The notes under the pieces were generated by a model. The model worked only from the letters and a program-made list of their open reading frames with translations, had not been told where the DNA came from and made no database searches. DNA of 33,292 nt from Candidatus Paralachnospira caecorum (GTDB lineage Bacteria > Bacillota > Clostridia > Lachnospirales > Lachnospiraceae). Positions 1-8,466 of this stretch are shown here, piece after piece (position 1 is the first letter of the stretch; each line of letters starts with the position of its first letter). The position numbers and the translations under genes were made by a program. The DNA is taken from the NCBI GenBank assembly GCA_904379015.1, contig CAJFHG010000033.1, positions 1 through 33,292 on the forward strand, in the 5' to 3' direction.

Positions 1-100
1 CCGCGCGATTGCAAGTACTTTTTCTGATTGAAGATATGTTTGAAAATTTTTTGAAATTGTCTGCCGCGGGCCGCAGGCTGTCAGGAAGGGATCCTTCCCT

Positions 101-3100
101 TTATTCCGCTGAATACCGTTCCATAAACCGCATGATGATCACGGCGCATTCAGCGCGGCTGGCGCCGCCCTGGGGATCCAGACGGGTCTGTTCATATTTC
201 CCGCTGATGATCCCCTCGGCCACTGCCCATTCCATGGCTTCCCGCGCGAAGCCGCTGATCCGGTCCGCATCCTGATAGCGGTCCAGATCTGCCCTGCCGC
301 CGACTGAATATCCCTTGTATCCCGCGTAACGGTACATCAGCACTGCCAGCTGTTCCCTGGTCACATAATCGCCCGCTCCAAAATATCCGTTGGAATAGCC
401 CGTGGCGATCCCCGCCGCGTTGGCCCAGATCACAGCCGGCGTATACCATGCCTGCCCGGGCACATCCGGGAAAGGATTCTCCGCGTCCGTTTCCGGTGTT
501 CCCTCCATCCGGTGCAGCACCGTGGCGATCTCCACCCGGGCCAGCCACGCATAAGGCGAGAATTCCGTCTGCTCCAGGTTTCCGGTCATAATGCCTTTAT
601 CATACACAAAGTCCACCGCGTCGCTGAACCAGTCCTGTCCGCTCACGTCGGTAAAATGATGCGCGCGCATCGTCCTGACCGGAACAGACACCGTAAGCCG
701 GCCGTTCTCGCTGTCCCAGCCCGCAAGCTCGCTGTACCGGGAGGCTTCCTCCTCAGAAGGCGTATAATATGCCAGGAAGCTCTCTTCTCCGTGAACCGGC
801 TGGATCTCGTCTGTCACCCACTGCCAGCCCTCGGGAAGAGAAATATCTCCAAGCGTCATCCCCTCCTGATATTCCGCCGTCACCTCCGGCACCGAAAGCA
901 CTGTATCAAACCGTGCCTCCAGACAGGTGTCCTCGAAAATCACAAAGCTGTACCGCGCTTTCGTTCCCGCCAGCTCGCCGTCCCGGTACCAGCCCGCGAA
1001 GCGGTACCCCGGAGAGGCCAGGGCAGTCAGTGTCACGTAATCGCCGGCGCTGTGGCTTCCCGCGCCCGTCACCTGTCCTTCGCCGGTGATCCGGACCTCT
1101 GTCCGGACCGCGGACAGTTCCTCACCGCTCAGATCCATCGCGGGCAGATAAGCAGTTCCGTCCTCTGACCGCAGAGCATAATCCTCTGCCGCGGCTCCCG
1201 CCTTTCCGCTCACGTTCCCGCGGTAAACCATTCCCTCTGAGAGCGGGATATCCGCGAAGACCAGCTGCCTTGTCCGGATTCCCGTCTCTCCGAATTCCGC
1301 GACCGTATAAGTCATGGCTCCCGTTCCGTTTCCTGTGAAGACAATGGTATACTCCTCTCCGTCAGGCATCCAGACAGATTTGGAATCACCGCTGACACTG
1401 ACAGAAAGTCCGCCCACGACAGACAGATCCGGAAGATTCTCCGTTACCCTTCCTACCAGCTCTCCGCTTTCGTTGTAGATCTCCAGATCCACCGGGCAGT
1501 TGACTGTGGCCAGCTTGCCGTGATACCAGCTTCTGGCAGGCTGAGGATCCGCCGCGGACAGCCAGCTGATATAAGTCTCCACCGCATGGGGATAAGAAAA
1601 ATCTCTTTGAAGCGCGGCCGGTATGGTCAGGGTGGTATAGGCAGCCAGATTCCCCAGAGTATGAGCCGTGAATGTCTCTTCCTCCGCCGAGCTGACCGCG
1701 CTTCCCAGGAGATCCATAAGCGCGTTGATGGCAGGCGCTGCCGGCCCCGGACCCGTCAGGGCGCTGCCGGCGAGGAGCAGGAATCTGGCCTGATCCATCC
1801 ATTTCAGCACATCCTGCCTGGAAACTCCTCTGGTTTCATATGCCTCCGCGGAAGGCGCCAGCTGGTACAGCAGGCTCCTCATATCATACACCGAATTGGG
1901 CAGATCCCGGAACGCCCCGCCCGTGATCGCCTGGAACATCTGCTCCACATAAGGAATGCAGGCATCGTATTCCGCGGTGTACATAGCCGGAAATTCCAGG
2001 ATATTCCCGTATTTTCCGTATCCCCATTCATACAGAGGCACAAAAGCCACAAAATCTTTCGGATTTACGATATTGAAAATATTATTGTATATAGAAGAAG
2101 AAATTTCTTCTTTCGTGGTGACATTGGGCGTCGCGAAGGTATATGCGTAAATATCCTCCTGATCCGCGTAGGCAAGGGACCGGTCCATCTCAGCCGCGAA
2201 CAGGTTGGCGGCCGCCGCGCCGCGGCTGTGGCCCGTGATCAGAAGCTTCGTCTGCTCTCTGGGGATTGCCTGCTCCTCCATATATTCGCTGAACCTTGCC
2301 AGAACATCCTGACTGGCATTGTAAAAGCTTGCGTGCTCGCTTCCAGTGCCCACATTAAAATTGCCGTACCATTCCTGTCCTACCGTTCCCCGGACAACGA
2401 CGGCCGTCAGCACCTGGATCTCGTCCCCCACCAGGATCTTCTTGGCGGCAAACACACAGGCGACACTGTCCGGATCCGTGGTTTCCTGCACCGCGTCCGT
2501 ATCGGCAGGATCAAAGGCATAGCCTCTGATATTGGAAAAGCCCAGGTTGAGGAGCGCCTGTTCTATATCATGATACCGGTACACGGAGGAACTGAGGTAC
2601 AAAAGAAGCTCCGCCGCTCCCCTGTTATACTGCGTCGACGCGGAATCAAAGGTTTCCGCAAACAGATCCGGATAAAATCCGATGTCATCCTGTCCCCATA
2701 TTCCTTCCGATGTAACCCTGGAGGAAACGGCGGCAGTCGCCCGGTAAGGGATCCGTCCCATATCCTCATTGACCTCCACCGGCACGGCAAACACATCCTC
2801 CGCCGGCGTCATTCCCTCCGCTTCCACTGTGCAGGTAAATTCCGCCTCTTCAGGCAGCCCCGCGTCCGCGCCGTCATAAACGGGATACAGATCGATCTCC
2901 TCCACTTCGGCAGAAGCTCCGATCTCAATGGCGTCTATGGTATATTCATATTCCTGTTTCAGCTCAAATTCATCAAAGCTGAAGCCATCCGGCGCCGTGA
3001 TCTTCACCCGGACCTGTTCCGCCCGTCCTCCTGTTCCCTCCTCCGGAATCAGGTTGGACACCTCCGAATAAAGGTGCAGGCAGTCAAAATCCGTGTCATC

Positions 3101-6100
3101 CTCCTCTGTCTTGTCAAAGGAATAGCTGCCCATACTGTAGCGGAGCCGCTCCACCTGCTTCGGTTCCTGCTCATCCGTATAAAGGCTGAAGGCATGGGTC
3201 AGGCCGTCTCCTTCTTCATCAGCCGCGAAGCTGAAGGTGGTGGGGATGGAAGAAGAACACACATAAGTCATCCTTTTCAGCCGGAAGGCCACCCCGGGAC
3301 CCTGATCCGTAAAATTGACATAGATGTCATAGGAAAAAGTCTTCTGCTCTCCCGGCGCCAGCGTCTCCGCGGAAAATTCCCGGCTGTTCCCGCCTCCGCG
3401 AAGCTCCAGAGTCACAAAATTCAGCGTCTTCTCCGAGGTATTGGTAAGGGTGAAATCAATGGGATATGAAGAACCGTTCACCACCCTGCGGGGAATATTT
3501 CCGATGTGGAGCGACAGCGCCTGGGAAGGGTCTGTCACTTCGATCGGAGAAGGCGTGACAAACCGGAGCTGGAACGGCTCCGCCGGTTCCGGATAATAAG
3601 TTCCCGTCACGTCAATAAACAGATCATAGCTGCCCGGGCTGTCGCCTCTCACATACCAGGTTGAAGTCTTTTCACCGCCTGCCTCAAGCGTCCCAAGGCT
3701 GTGGGTAAGAGACTGGGCCGCGCCTGTCATGCCTGCCAGAGACAGACCCTCAGGCAGAGTGAGCACGGCCTGCGTGTTCTCCACCCAGTCTTCCTCCGAG
3801 GTATTGGCCAGGATCAGGCTGACAGAAAACATCTGCTTCAGCCAACCCACTCTTCCTTCGATCACAATGATGTAGGGGTTGTTCTCGGGATCCATAAAAA
3901 CTGTGTAATATCCCAGGCCCGAAGAATACCCCCATCCGGAGCCGCTGCCCGATCCGCCGCCATACGATCCGCCGCCCGGACTATATCTGCCCGACCCTGC
4001 CAACTTGATCAGCTGTCCTTTTTCATTGGTATAATAAGTGATCGGAAGCTGATGGGGCTGTCCCTCCAGCCTGTATTCCAGCGTCAGCGTGAATTCCGTC
4101 ACATGACGGTTCATCGGATCCTCCGTGTCAATGCCGGCTTCTTTGATCTCTTCCGCCGTCAGCTCCTTTGTCTCCACTTCTCCGACCAGATAGTGAACGC
4201 GGCTCAGCTGCAGCTCCTCTCTCTGGGGTTCCGCCGTATCCTTTGCCTCCTCTGTCTCAATCTGTCCGTCGCTGATCCGGTATTCGCTCCCGTCCTTCAT
4301 GGCGGCCACATTATAAACCGTTTCCGCGTCCAGCAACACCTGCGCTTCTCCATGTGCGTCTGTGACCGCCGACATTCCGCCCTCCGGCTCTCCGTCCCCG
4401 CCGGCCCTGTCAAATATCACTCTCGCTCCTTCCACAGGCTCTCCGCTGTCCGAATCCGTTACACGCACCGATACAGCCCGTTTTCCCGACGCTTCATCCG
4501 CCGCCAGGACCGTCACCGGTATGGTGATCCGCCCGGTGTTGCCTGAGGCGTCCGTGACAGTCAGCGTGACCGTGTAGGTTCCCGCCTCCTCATAGGCATG
4601 AGAAGCTGTGACTCCCTGCTGTTCTTCGGATCCGTCTCCGAAAAACCAGGCATAAGACGCGATCCGGTCATTGTCAGAAGACGCGGAGGCGTCGAAGATC
4701 ACCTCCGCCCCCGGATAAACGGAGGGACTGGCCGGCGATGCCGCCGCCAGCGGCGCCTCCTCATCATCACTCAGCGCGGCTGCCGTCACGGGACTGCTCT
4801 CTTCCGTATATCCAAAGATGTTGACTGCCTCTACCTGATACTGATAGAGCCCCGGATCGGGCCGGTCTGTATAGGCGTTCCCCTTCACAGACGCGATTTC
4901 TTCAAATTCTCCGCCCGTTTCCCCTGCGGACCTCCGGTAAACCGTATAATGGTCCAGCAGCCGGTCGCTGACATCACAGTCCCAGGAAAGCTTCACCTGC
5001 CTGAAGCCGCCTTCCGCCGTCAGCCGCGGAGCGGAAAGCGCTTCATACTGTTCGATCGATACGGTCAGGATCACCGGCTGAGAAAACAGTCCCGCCATAT
5101 CCTCCGCCGCCAGACAAAGCTCATAGACACCGCTCTCCAGCGCTGAAATATCCCACCGGAACAAAAATTCCTCTTCCGCAGGCAGGAAATCAGTCCTTTC
5201 AATCTCCGTGAACTGCTCCTCTCCCTGCTTTCTGTACGAGATCACGGCCCGGGCGCGTCCGCTGTTGTCATGGAGCATATACCAGAGCACCATGTTCCTG
5301 TACTGCGTCTCCCCGGGAGCCGGATCGGTCTCCAGCGAAGGCGCCTCAGTGTCCTCATAACTGGCAGACACGATCCCGCCGTGCGCCGATTCGTGCCCCC
5401 ATGCATCCATCGCTGTCACATAATAATAATATGTATGTCCGCTTTCCACCTCGCTGTCAAAATAACCGATGGTTGTGATTTCCGCGATCCGCTCAAAGCC
5501 GCTGTCCGGCGATTCAGAACGGTAAATATAAAAGGCCTTGAAATCCTCCGGCGCGGGACCGTATTCCCAGCTCAGCTTCAAATGTCCGCTCTCCGCGGCG
5601 ACAGAAGGACTGCCCGGGACCTCGGGCACTGTCGCGTCAAGAACAAACATCTGCAGTACCGGCTCGCCCCGCAGCTCGTCCCGGCAGGCATATGCCCTGA
5701 GAAAGATCTGCTCCTCCTTTGGCGCCGGAACCGGAACATGCCAGTATTTATCCCTTTCTTCGGTCCTGCCGAATTCCGTGTACTGTTCTCCATCCCAGGA
5801 ATACTCCAGGATCACCGTATCAAAAACCGACTGCTCTGACACGATCGTCCTGACATAAATCTCCTTTCCCTCCCCGGACTGCGCCATACTGATGTTTGCT
5901 TCCATCGTCTCCATCTCCGGCGCTTTTGCTTCTCCGATCACAGTAAAGGGAATCCCCAGTCTCTGAGCATAGCTTTCTGCGGTGGAGCCTGCCAGTCCGC
6001 TGAAGCTTTCCAGCGCCGTGCAACCGGAAAAGGCGCTTGTATTCAGATCCACATTTTCACCGTATATGGTCACGCGGCGGAGAGAGGTGCAGTCCCGGAA

Positions 6101-8233
6101 CGCGTCTCTGCTGACATAAGCAACCTGTCCGGGGATCACGATCTCCGTCAGGGAAGCGCACCCCCAAAAGGCATACGCCGAAATGCCCTGGAGACCTTCC
6201 GGCAGCTTCACCTCCTCCAGCAAAGGGCAGCCGTAAAAGACAGATTGCTCCAGATACGCGATCTTCTCCGGGATCACCACGGTCCCAGAAAGCGACGGGC
6301 AGTTTTCAAATGCGTTTCCTCCCAGACTTTCCAGTCCGGCAGGCAGAGAGACTGAGGTCAGTCCGCTTTCCAGGAACGCCCTATCTCCGATTTCTGTCAG
6401 TCCCTCCGGCAGCTCAACCTGCTCCAGGGAAACACAGCCGGAAAAAGCCTGAGAGGGAATTTCAGCAAGATCGGAAGGAATCCTCACGTCAGCCAGCGCT
6501 GTACAGCCGAAAAACAGCCTCTCGTCTAACCGAACACCCTCCGGGAGTTCCGCCGACACCAGCGCTGTACAGCCGGAAAAAGCCTGATATCCGATCTCCT
6601 GAGTACCCGCCGGGATCACAATAGAACTCAGCGCTGTGCAGTCAGAAAAGGCTTCATTCCCGATCTCTTCGACAGAGGAAGGAAGTTCGATCCGGCTCAG
6701 GGCACCGTTTTCAGCAAAGGCTCTGTCTCCAATGCTTCTCACACCGTCAGGCAGCGAAATCTCTGTCAGACTGCCGCACCCGTAAAAGGCGCCGCTTCCG
6801 ATCTGTTCCAGACTTTCGGGAAGCACTGCCCGTTCCAGGGAACTACAGCCGAAAAACGCACTGGAATCAATCTCTGTAATCCCTTCCGAAACGATCACCT
6901 CTTTTAACGCCCCGCAGTCAGAAAAGGCAGAACCAAATTCCCGGAGCGTCCCGGGCAGCGTGACCGTTTCCAGTCTGCTGCAGCCGGAAAAGGCACTGTA
7001 TCCCAAACTTGTAATTCCCTCCGGCAGCGTAAGGGTCTGGAGCGAGCTGCAGCCATAAAACGCACTGTTTCCCAGACTTGTCAGTCCCTCCGGCAGCGTA
7101 AGGGCCTGCAGCGAACTGCAGCCATAAAACGCCTCATCTCCCAGACCTGTCAGCCCCTCCGGCAGCGCGAGGGTCCGGAGCGAACTGCAGCCCCAGAATG
7201 CCTGATCTCCGATTTCCGCAAGTCCCTCCGGCAGCTCTGCAGAAGCCAGAGATCCGCAGCCGTAAAACGCCAGATCGGCTACAGACTGGAGAGACTCCGG
7301 CAGCCGGACAGACGAAAGGCGGCTGCAGCCGTAAAACGCCGCTTTCTCAACTCTGCGGATCCCCTCCGGCACCAGGACCTCCGTGTCAGCCAGCATGACA
7401 GGACAGTACAGCAGGCTCTGATCCTGGCGTCCGTAAAGTATGCCGGATGCGTCAGACGCATAATAAGGATTCTCGCTGCTGACTGTGATCCGCTCCAGAG
7501 CGCCGCAGCCGGGAAACAGTCCTGTCAGATGTACGCCGTCATAATCATCCGCCGGCACAAACTGCTGAAGCCCGCTCCCGATCTCCACGGTCTTCAGCGC
7601 CGCGCATCTGCCGAAGGCCAGCTTCTGAATCTGGGTCACACTGTCCGGCACGGAAATGCTCTCCAGGCTTTCGCAGCCATAAAAGAGATGATCCGGAATC
7701 ACAGTCAGGCGCGATGACAGCTTTACCGACGTCAGAGACGCACAGTTCCGGAACGCGCCTGATCCGATTTCCGTCACGCTGTCCGGCAGCGAGACAGAAG
7801 TGAGCCCGGTCCCGTAAAACGCATCGAACCCGATCTGCGCCACGCCATTTCCCATTGTTACGCTTTTCAGGCTGGTGCAGCCGCTGAAAGCCCAGTTCCC
7901 AATCCGGACCACGCTGTCCGGAATGACGACGCTGGTATAATCTGTACCGGCATACTGATTATCTTCAATTTCCAGGGTCCCCTCCGGGATCACCAGAGGG
8001 TTCGTATCCTGATCCTCTCCGTCCTCTGACTCTCCGGTTTCGGAATCCTCCCCTCCCGGATTTTCCTCTTCTCCGGGATTCTCTTCTTCTGATTCTTCCG
8101 TTTCTTCAGCCGGAATCTCCTCTCCGGTTTTTCCCCAGCCCGCGGCATTGCCGGACGCGGCGGCGGGAACGGCATTCTGCAGCAGCAGGATCATCGCCAG
8201 AAACGCACTGAACAGCCGCATTTTCTTTCTCAT
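101..8233 (-). CDS. Giant secreted surface protein: BspA-type LRR, Fn3/PKD, class-3 lipase-like and SLH domains
   Basis: A 2710-residue exported protein. The start is the ATG at 8233; an in-frame GTG 18 bases upstream is rejected because the Shine-Dalgarno AAGGAGG lies inside that extension. Residues 1-28 form a signal peptide, and about 32-80 an acidic Glu/Gly linker. About 85-760 hold roughly 26 BspA-type leucine-rich repeats of 23 residues (AFxGCxSL pattern). Fn3-like domains lie near 870-960 and 1063-1150, a PKD domain (FFGDGS) near 1155-1245, and a Gly/Ser-rich hinge near 1416-1437. A class-3 lipase-like domain spans about 1870-2220, with GHSRGA (Ser2003), Asp2060 and His2216 as the likely triad. 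A repeat with the GYRFAGWY motif lies near 2400, and three SLH domains occupy about 2525-2710. SLH domains in Firmicutes bind secondary cell-wall polymer, so the protein should sit on the cell surface. Lipase activity and ligand binding by the LRRs are inferences. I see no sortase motif. Confidence 0.93.
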   Translation of the reverse strand: MRKKMRLFSAFLAMILLLQNAVPAAASGNAAGWGKTGEEIPAEETEESEEENPGEEENPGGEDSETGESEDGEDQDTNPLVIPEGTLEIEDNQYAGTDYTSVVIPDSVVRIGNWAFSGCTSLKSVTMGNGVAQIGFDAFYGTGLTSVSLPDSVTEIGSGAFRNCASLTSVKLSSRLTVIPDHLFYGCESLESISVPDSVTQIQKLAFGRCAALKTVEIGSGLQQFVPADDYDGVHLTGLFPGCGALERITVSSENPYYASDASGILYGRQDQSLLYCPVMLADTEVLVPEGIRRVEKAAFYGCSRLSSVRLPESLQSVADLAFYGCGSLASAELPEGLAEIGDQAFWGCSSLRTLALPEGLTGLGDEAFYGCSSLQALTLPEGLTSLGNSAFYGCSSLQTLTLPEGITSLGYSAFSGCSRLETVTLPGTLREFGSAFSDCGALKEVIVSEGITEIDSSAFFGCSSLERAVLPESLEQIGSGAFYGCGSLTEISLPDGVRSIGDRAFAENGALSRIELPSSVEEIGNEAFSDCTALSSIVIPAGTQEIGYQAFSGCTALVSAELPEGVRLDERLFFGCTALADVRIPSDLAEIPSQAFSGCVSLEQVELPEGLTEIGDRAFLESGLTSVSLPAGLESLGGNAFENCPSLSGTVVIPEKIAYLEQSVFYGCPLLEEVKLPEGLQGISAYAFWGCASLTEIVIPGQVAYVSRDAFRDCTSLRRVTIYGENVDLNTSAFSGCTALESFSGLAGSTAESYAQRLGIPFTVIGEAKAPEMETMEANISMAQSGEGKEIYVRTIVSEQSVFDTVILEYSWDGEQYTEFGRTEERDKYWHVPVPAPKEEQIFLRAYACRDELRGEPVLQMFVLDATVPEVPGSPSVAAESGHLKLSWEYGPAPEDFKAFYIYRSESPDSGFERIAEITTIGYFDSEVESGHTYYYYVTAMDAWGHESAHGGIVSASYEDTEAPSLETDPAPGETQYRNMVLWYMLHDNSGRARAVISYRKQGEEQFTEIERTDFLPAEEEFLFRWDISALESGVYELCLAAEDMAGLFSQPVILTVSIEQYEALSAPRLTAEGGFRQVKLSWDCDVSDRLLDHYTVYRRSAGETGGEFEEIASVKGNAYTDRPDPGLYQYQVEAVNIFGYTEESSPVTAAALSDDEEAPLAAASPASPSVYPGAEVIFDASASSDNDRIASYAWFFGDGSEEQQGVTASHAYEEAGTYTVTLTVTDASGNTGRITIPVTVLAADEASGKRAVSVRVTDSDSGEPVEGARVIFDRAGGDGEPEGGMSAVTDAHGEAQVLLDAETVYNVAAMKDGSEYRISDGQIETEEAKDTAEPQREELQLSRVHYLVGEVETKELTAEEIKEAGIDTEDPMNRHVTEFTLTLEYRLEGQPHQLPITYYTNEKGQLIKLAGSGRYSPGGGSYGGGSGSGSGWGYSSGLGYYTVFMDPENNPYIIVIEGRVGWLKQMFSVSLILANTSEEDWVENTQAVLTLPEGLSLAGMTGAAQSLTHSLGTLEAGGEKTSTWYVRGDSPGSYDLFIDVTGTYYPEPAEPFQLRFVTPSPIEVTDPSQALSLHIGNIPRRVVNGSSYPIDFTLTNTSEKTLNFVTLELRGGGNSREFSAETLAPGEQKTFSYDIYVNFTDQGPGVAFRLKRMTYVCSSSIPTTFSFAADEEGDGLTHAFSLYTDEQEPKQVERLRYSMGSYSFDKTEEDDTDFDCLHLYSEVSNLIPEEGTGGRAEQVRVKITAPDGFSFDEFELKQEYEYTIDAIEIGASAEVEEIDLYPVYDGADAGLPEEAEFTCTVEAEGMTPAEDVFAVPVEVNEDMGRIPYRATAAVSSRVTSEGIWGQDDIGFYPDLFAETFDSASTQYNRGAAELLLYLSSSVYRYHDIEQALLNLGFSNIRGYAFDPADTDAVQETTDPDSVACVFAAKKILVGDEIQVLTAVVVRGTVGQEWYGNFNVGTGSEHASFYNASQDVLARFSEYMEEQAIPREQTKLLITGHSRGAAAANLFAAEMDRSLAYADQEDIYAYTFATPNVTTKEEISSSIYNNIFNIVNPKDFVAFVPLYEWGYGKYGNILEFPAMYTAEYDACIPYVEQMFQAITGGAFRDLPNSVYDMRSLLYQLAPSAEAYETRGVSRQDVLKWMDQARFLLLAGSALTGPGPAAPAINALMDLLGSAVSSAEEETFTAHTLGNLAAYTTLTIPAALQRDFSYPHAVETYISWLSAADPQPARSWYHGKLATVNCPVDLEIYNESGELVGRVTENLPDLSVVGGLSVSVSGDSKSVWMPDGEEYTIVFTGNGTGAMTYTVAEFGETGIRTRQLVFADIPLSEGMVYRGNVSGKAGAAAEDYALRSEDGTAYLPAMDLSGEELSAVRTEVRITGEGQVTGAGSHSAGDYVTLTALASPGYRFAGWYRDGELAGTKARYSFVIFEDTCLEARFDTVLSVPEVTAEYQEGMTLGDISLPEGWQWVTDEIQPVHGEESFLAYYTPSEEEASRYSELAGWDSENGRLTVSVPVRTMRAHHFTDVSGQDWFSDAVDFVYDKGIMTGNLEQTEFSPYAWLARVEIATVLHRMEGTPETDAENPFPDVPGQAWYTPAVIWANAAGIATGYSNGYFGAGDYVTREQLAVLMYRYAGYKGYSVGGRADLDRYQDADRISGFAREAMEWAVAEGIISGKYEQTRLDPQGGASRAECAVIIMRFMERYSAE
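5940..7990 (-). repeat. BspA-type leucine-rich repeat array (coding)
   Basis: About 26 consecutive coding repeats, mostly 69 bases (23 residues), each with a consensus like LPEGLTxIGxxAFxGCxSL. Most are diverged, but the units around 7008-7214 are close to identical at the DNA level, which points to recent tandem duplication. This fold (LRR_5) is typical of secreted proteins of gut and oral bacteria and of trichomonads. Confidence 0.9.
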
Positions 8234-8314
8234 GCTCACTTCCTCCTTCACTCAGTCTGCCGGTCCCATTTCTCTTCATGGACGTTCCGGCCAGTCTTCG
8301 ACTGCCTTCAATAT

Positions 8315-8341
8315 ATCATAGGGTATAGGGAGATTCCACAA
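8315..8341 (-). promoter_or_regulatory. Possible promoter of the giant surface-protein gene
   Basis: On the minus strand TTGTGG (8336-8341) is followed 15 bases later by TATGAT (8315-8320), about 80 bases before the start codon. The spacing is shorter than ideal, so this is tentative. Confidence 0.3.
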
Positions 8342-8389
8342 ATTTTGCCGGCGATGATTCACAAAAATTATGGGAAACCTTCAAAAACA

Positions 8390-8398
8390 TGCTATAAT
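8390..8398 (+). promoter_or_regulatory. Extended -10 promoter for the ABC-class ATPase gene
   Basis: TGCTATAAT is a perfect extended -10 element about 70 bases before the ATG. No good -35 is visible. A GC-rich inverted repeat (GCCGGA 8414-8419 / TCCGGC 8422-8427) follows in the leader. Confidence 0.5.
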
Positions 8399-8466
8399 AA
8401 AAGCCAGGACCCGGCCGGAGATCCGGCTTGTGTCCGGCTATTATTCTGAAGAAAGGAATTTTGATC

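Noticed and set aside
45-59. Possible CodY box AATTTTTTGAAATTG
   Set aside because: Three mismatches to AATTTTCWGAAAATT, and it lies downstream of the giant gene with no gene start visible in the window.
61-100. Terminator for the giant gene just beyond its stop
   Set aside because: GC-rich complementarity around 63-79 gives only short imperfect stems, and the AT-rich stretch is not placed directly after a stable stem.
1520-3469. Long open frame on the plus strand opposite the giant gene
   Set aside because: It is Arg/His/Ile-rich with no recognisable domain or ribosome site, and lies antisense to clear lipase and surface-protein coding. It is an artefact of GC-rich codon usage.
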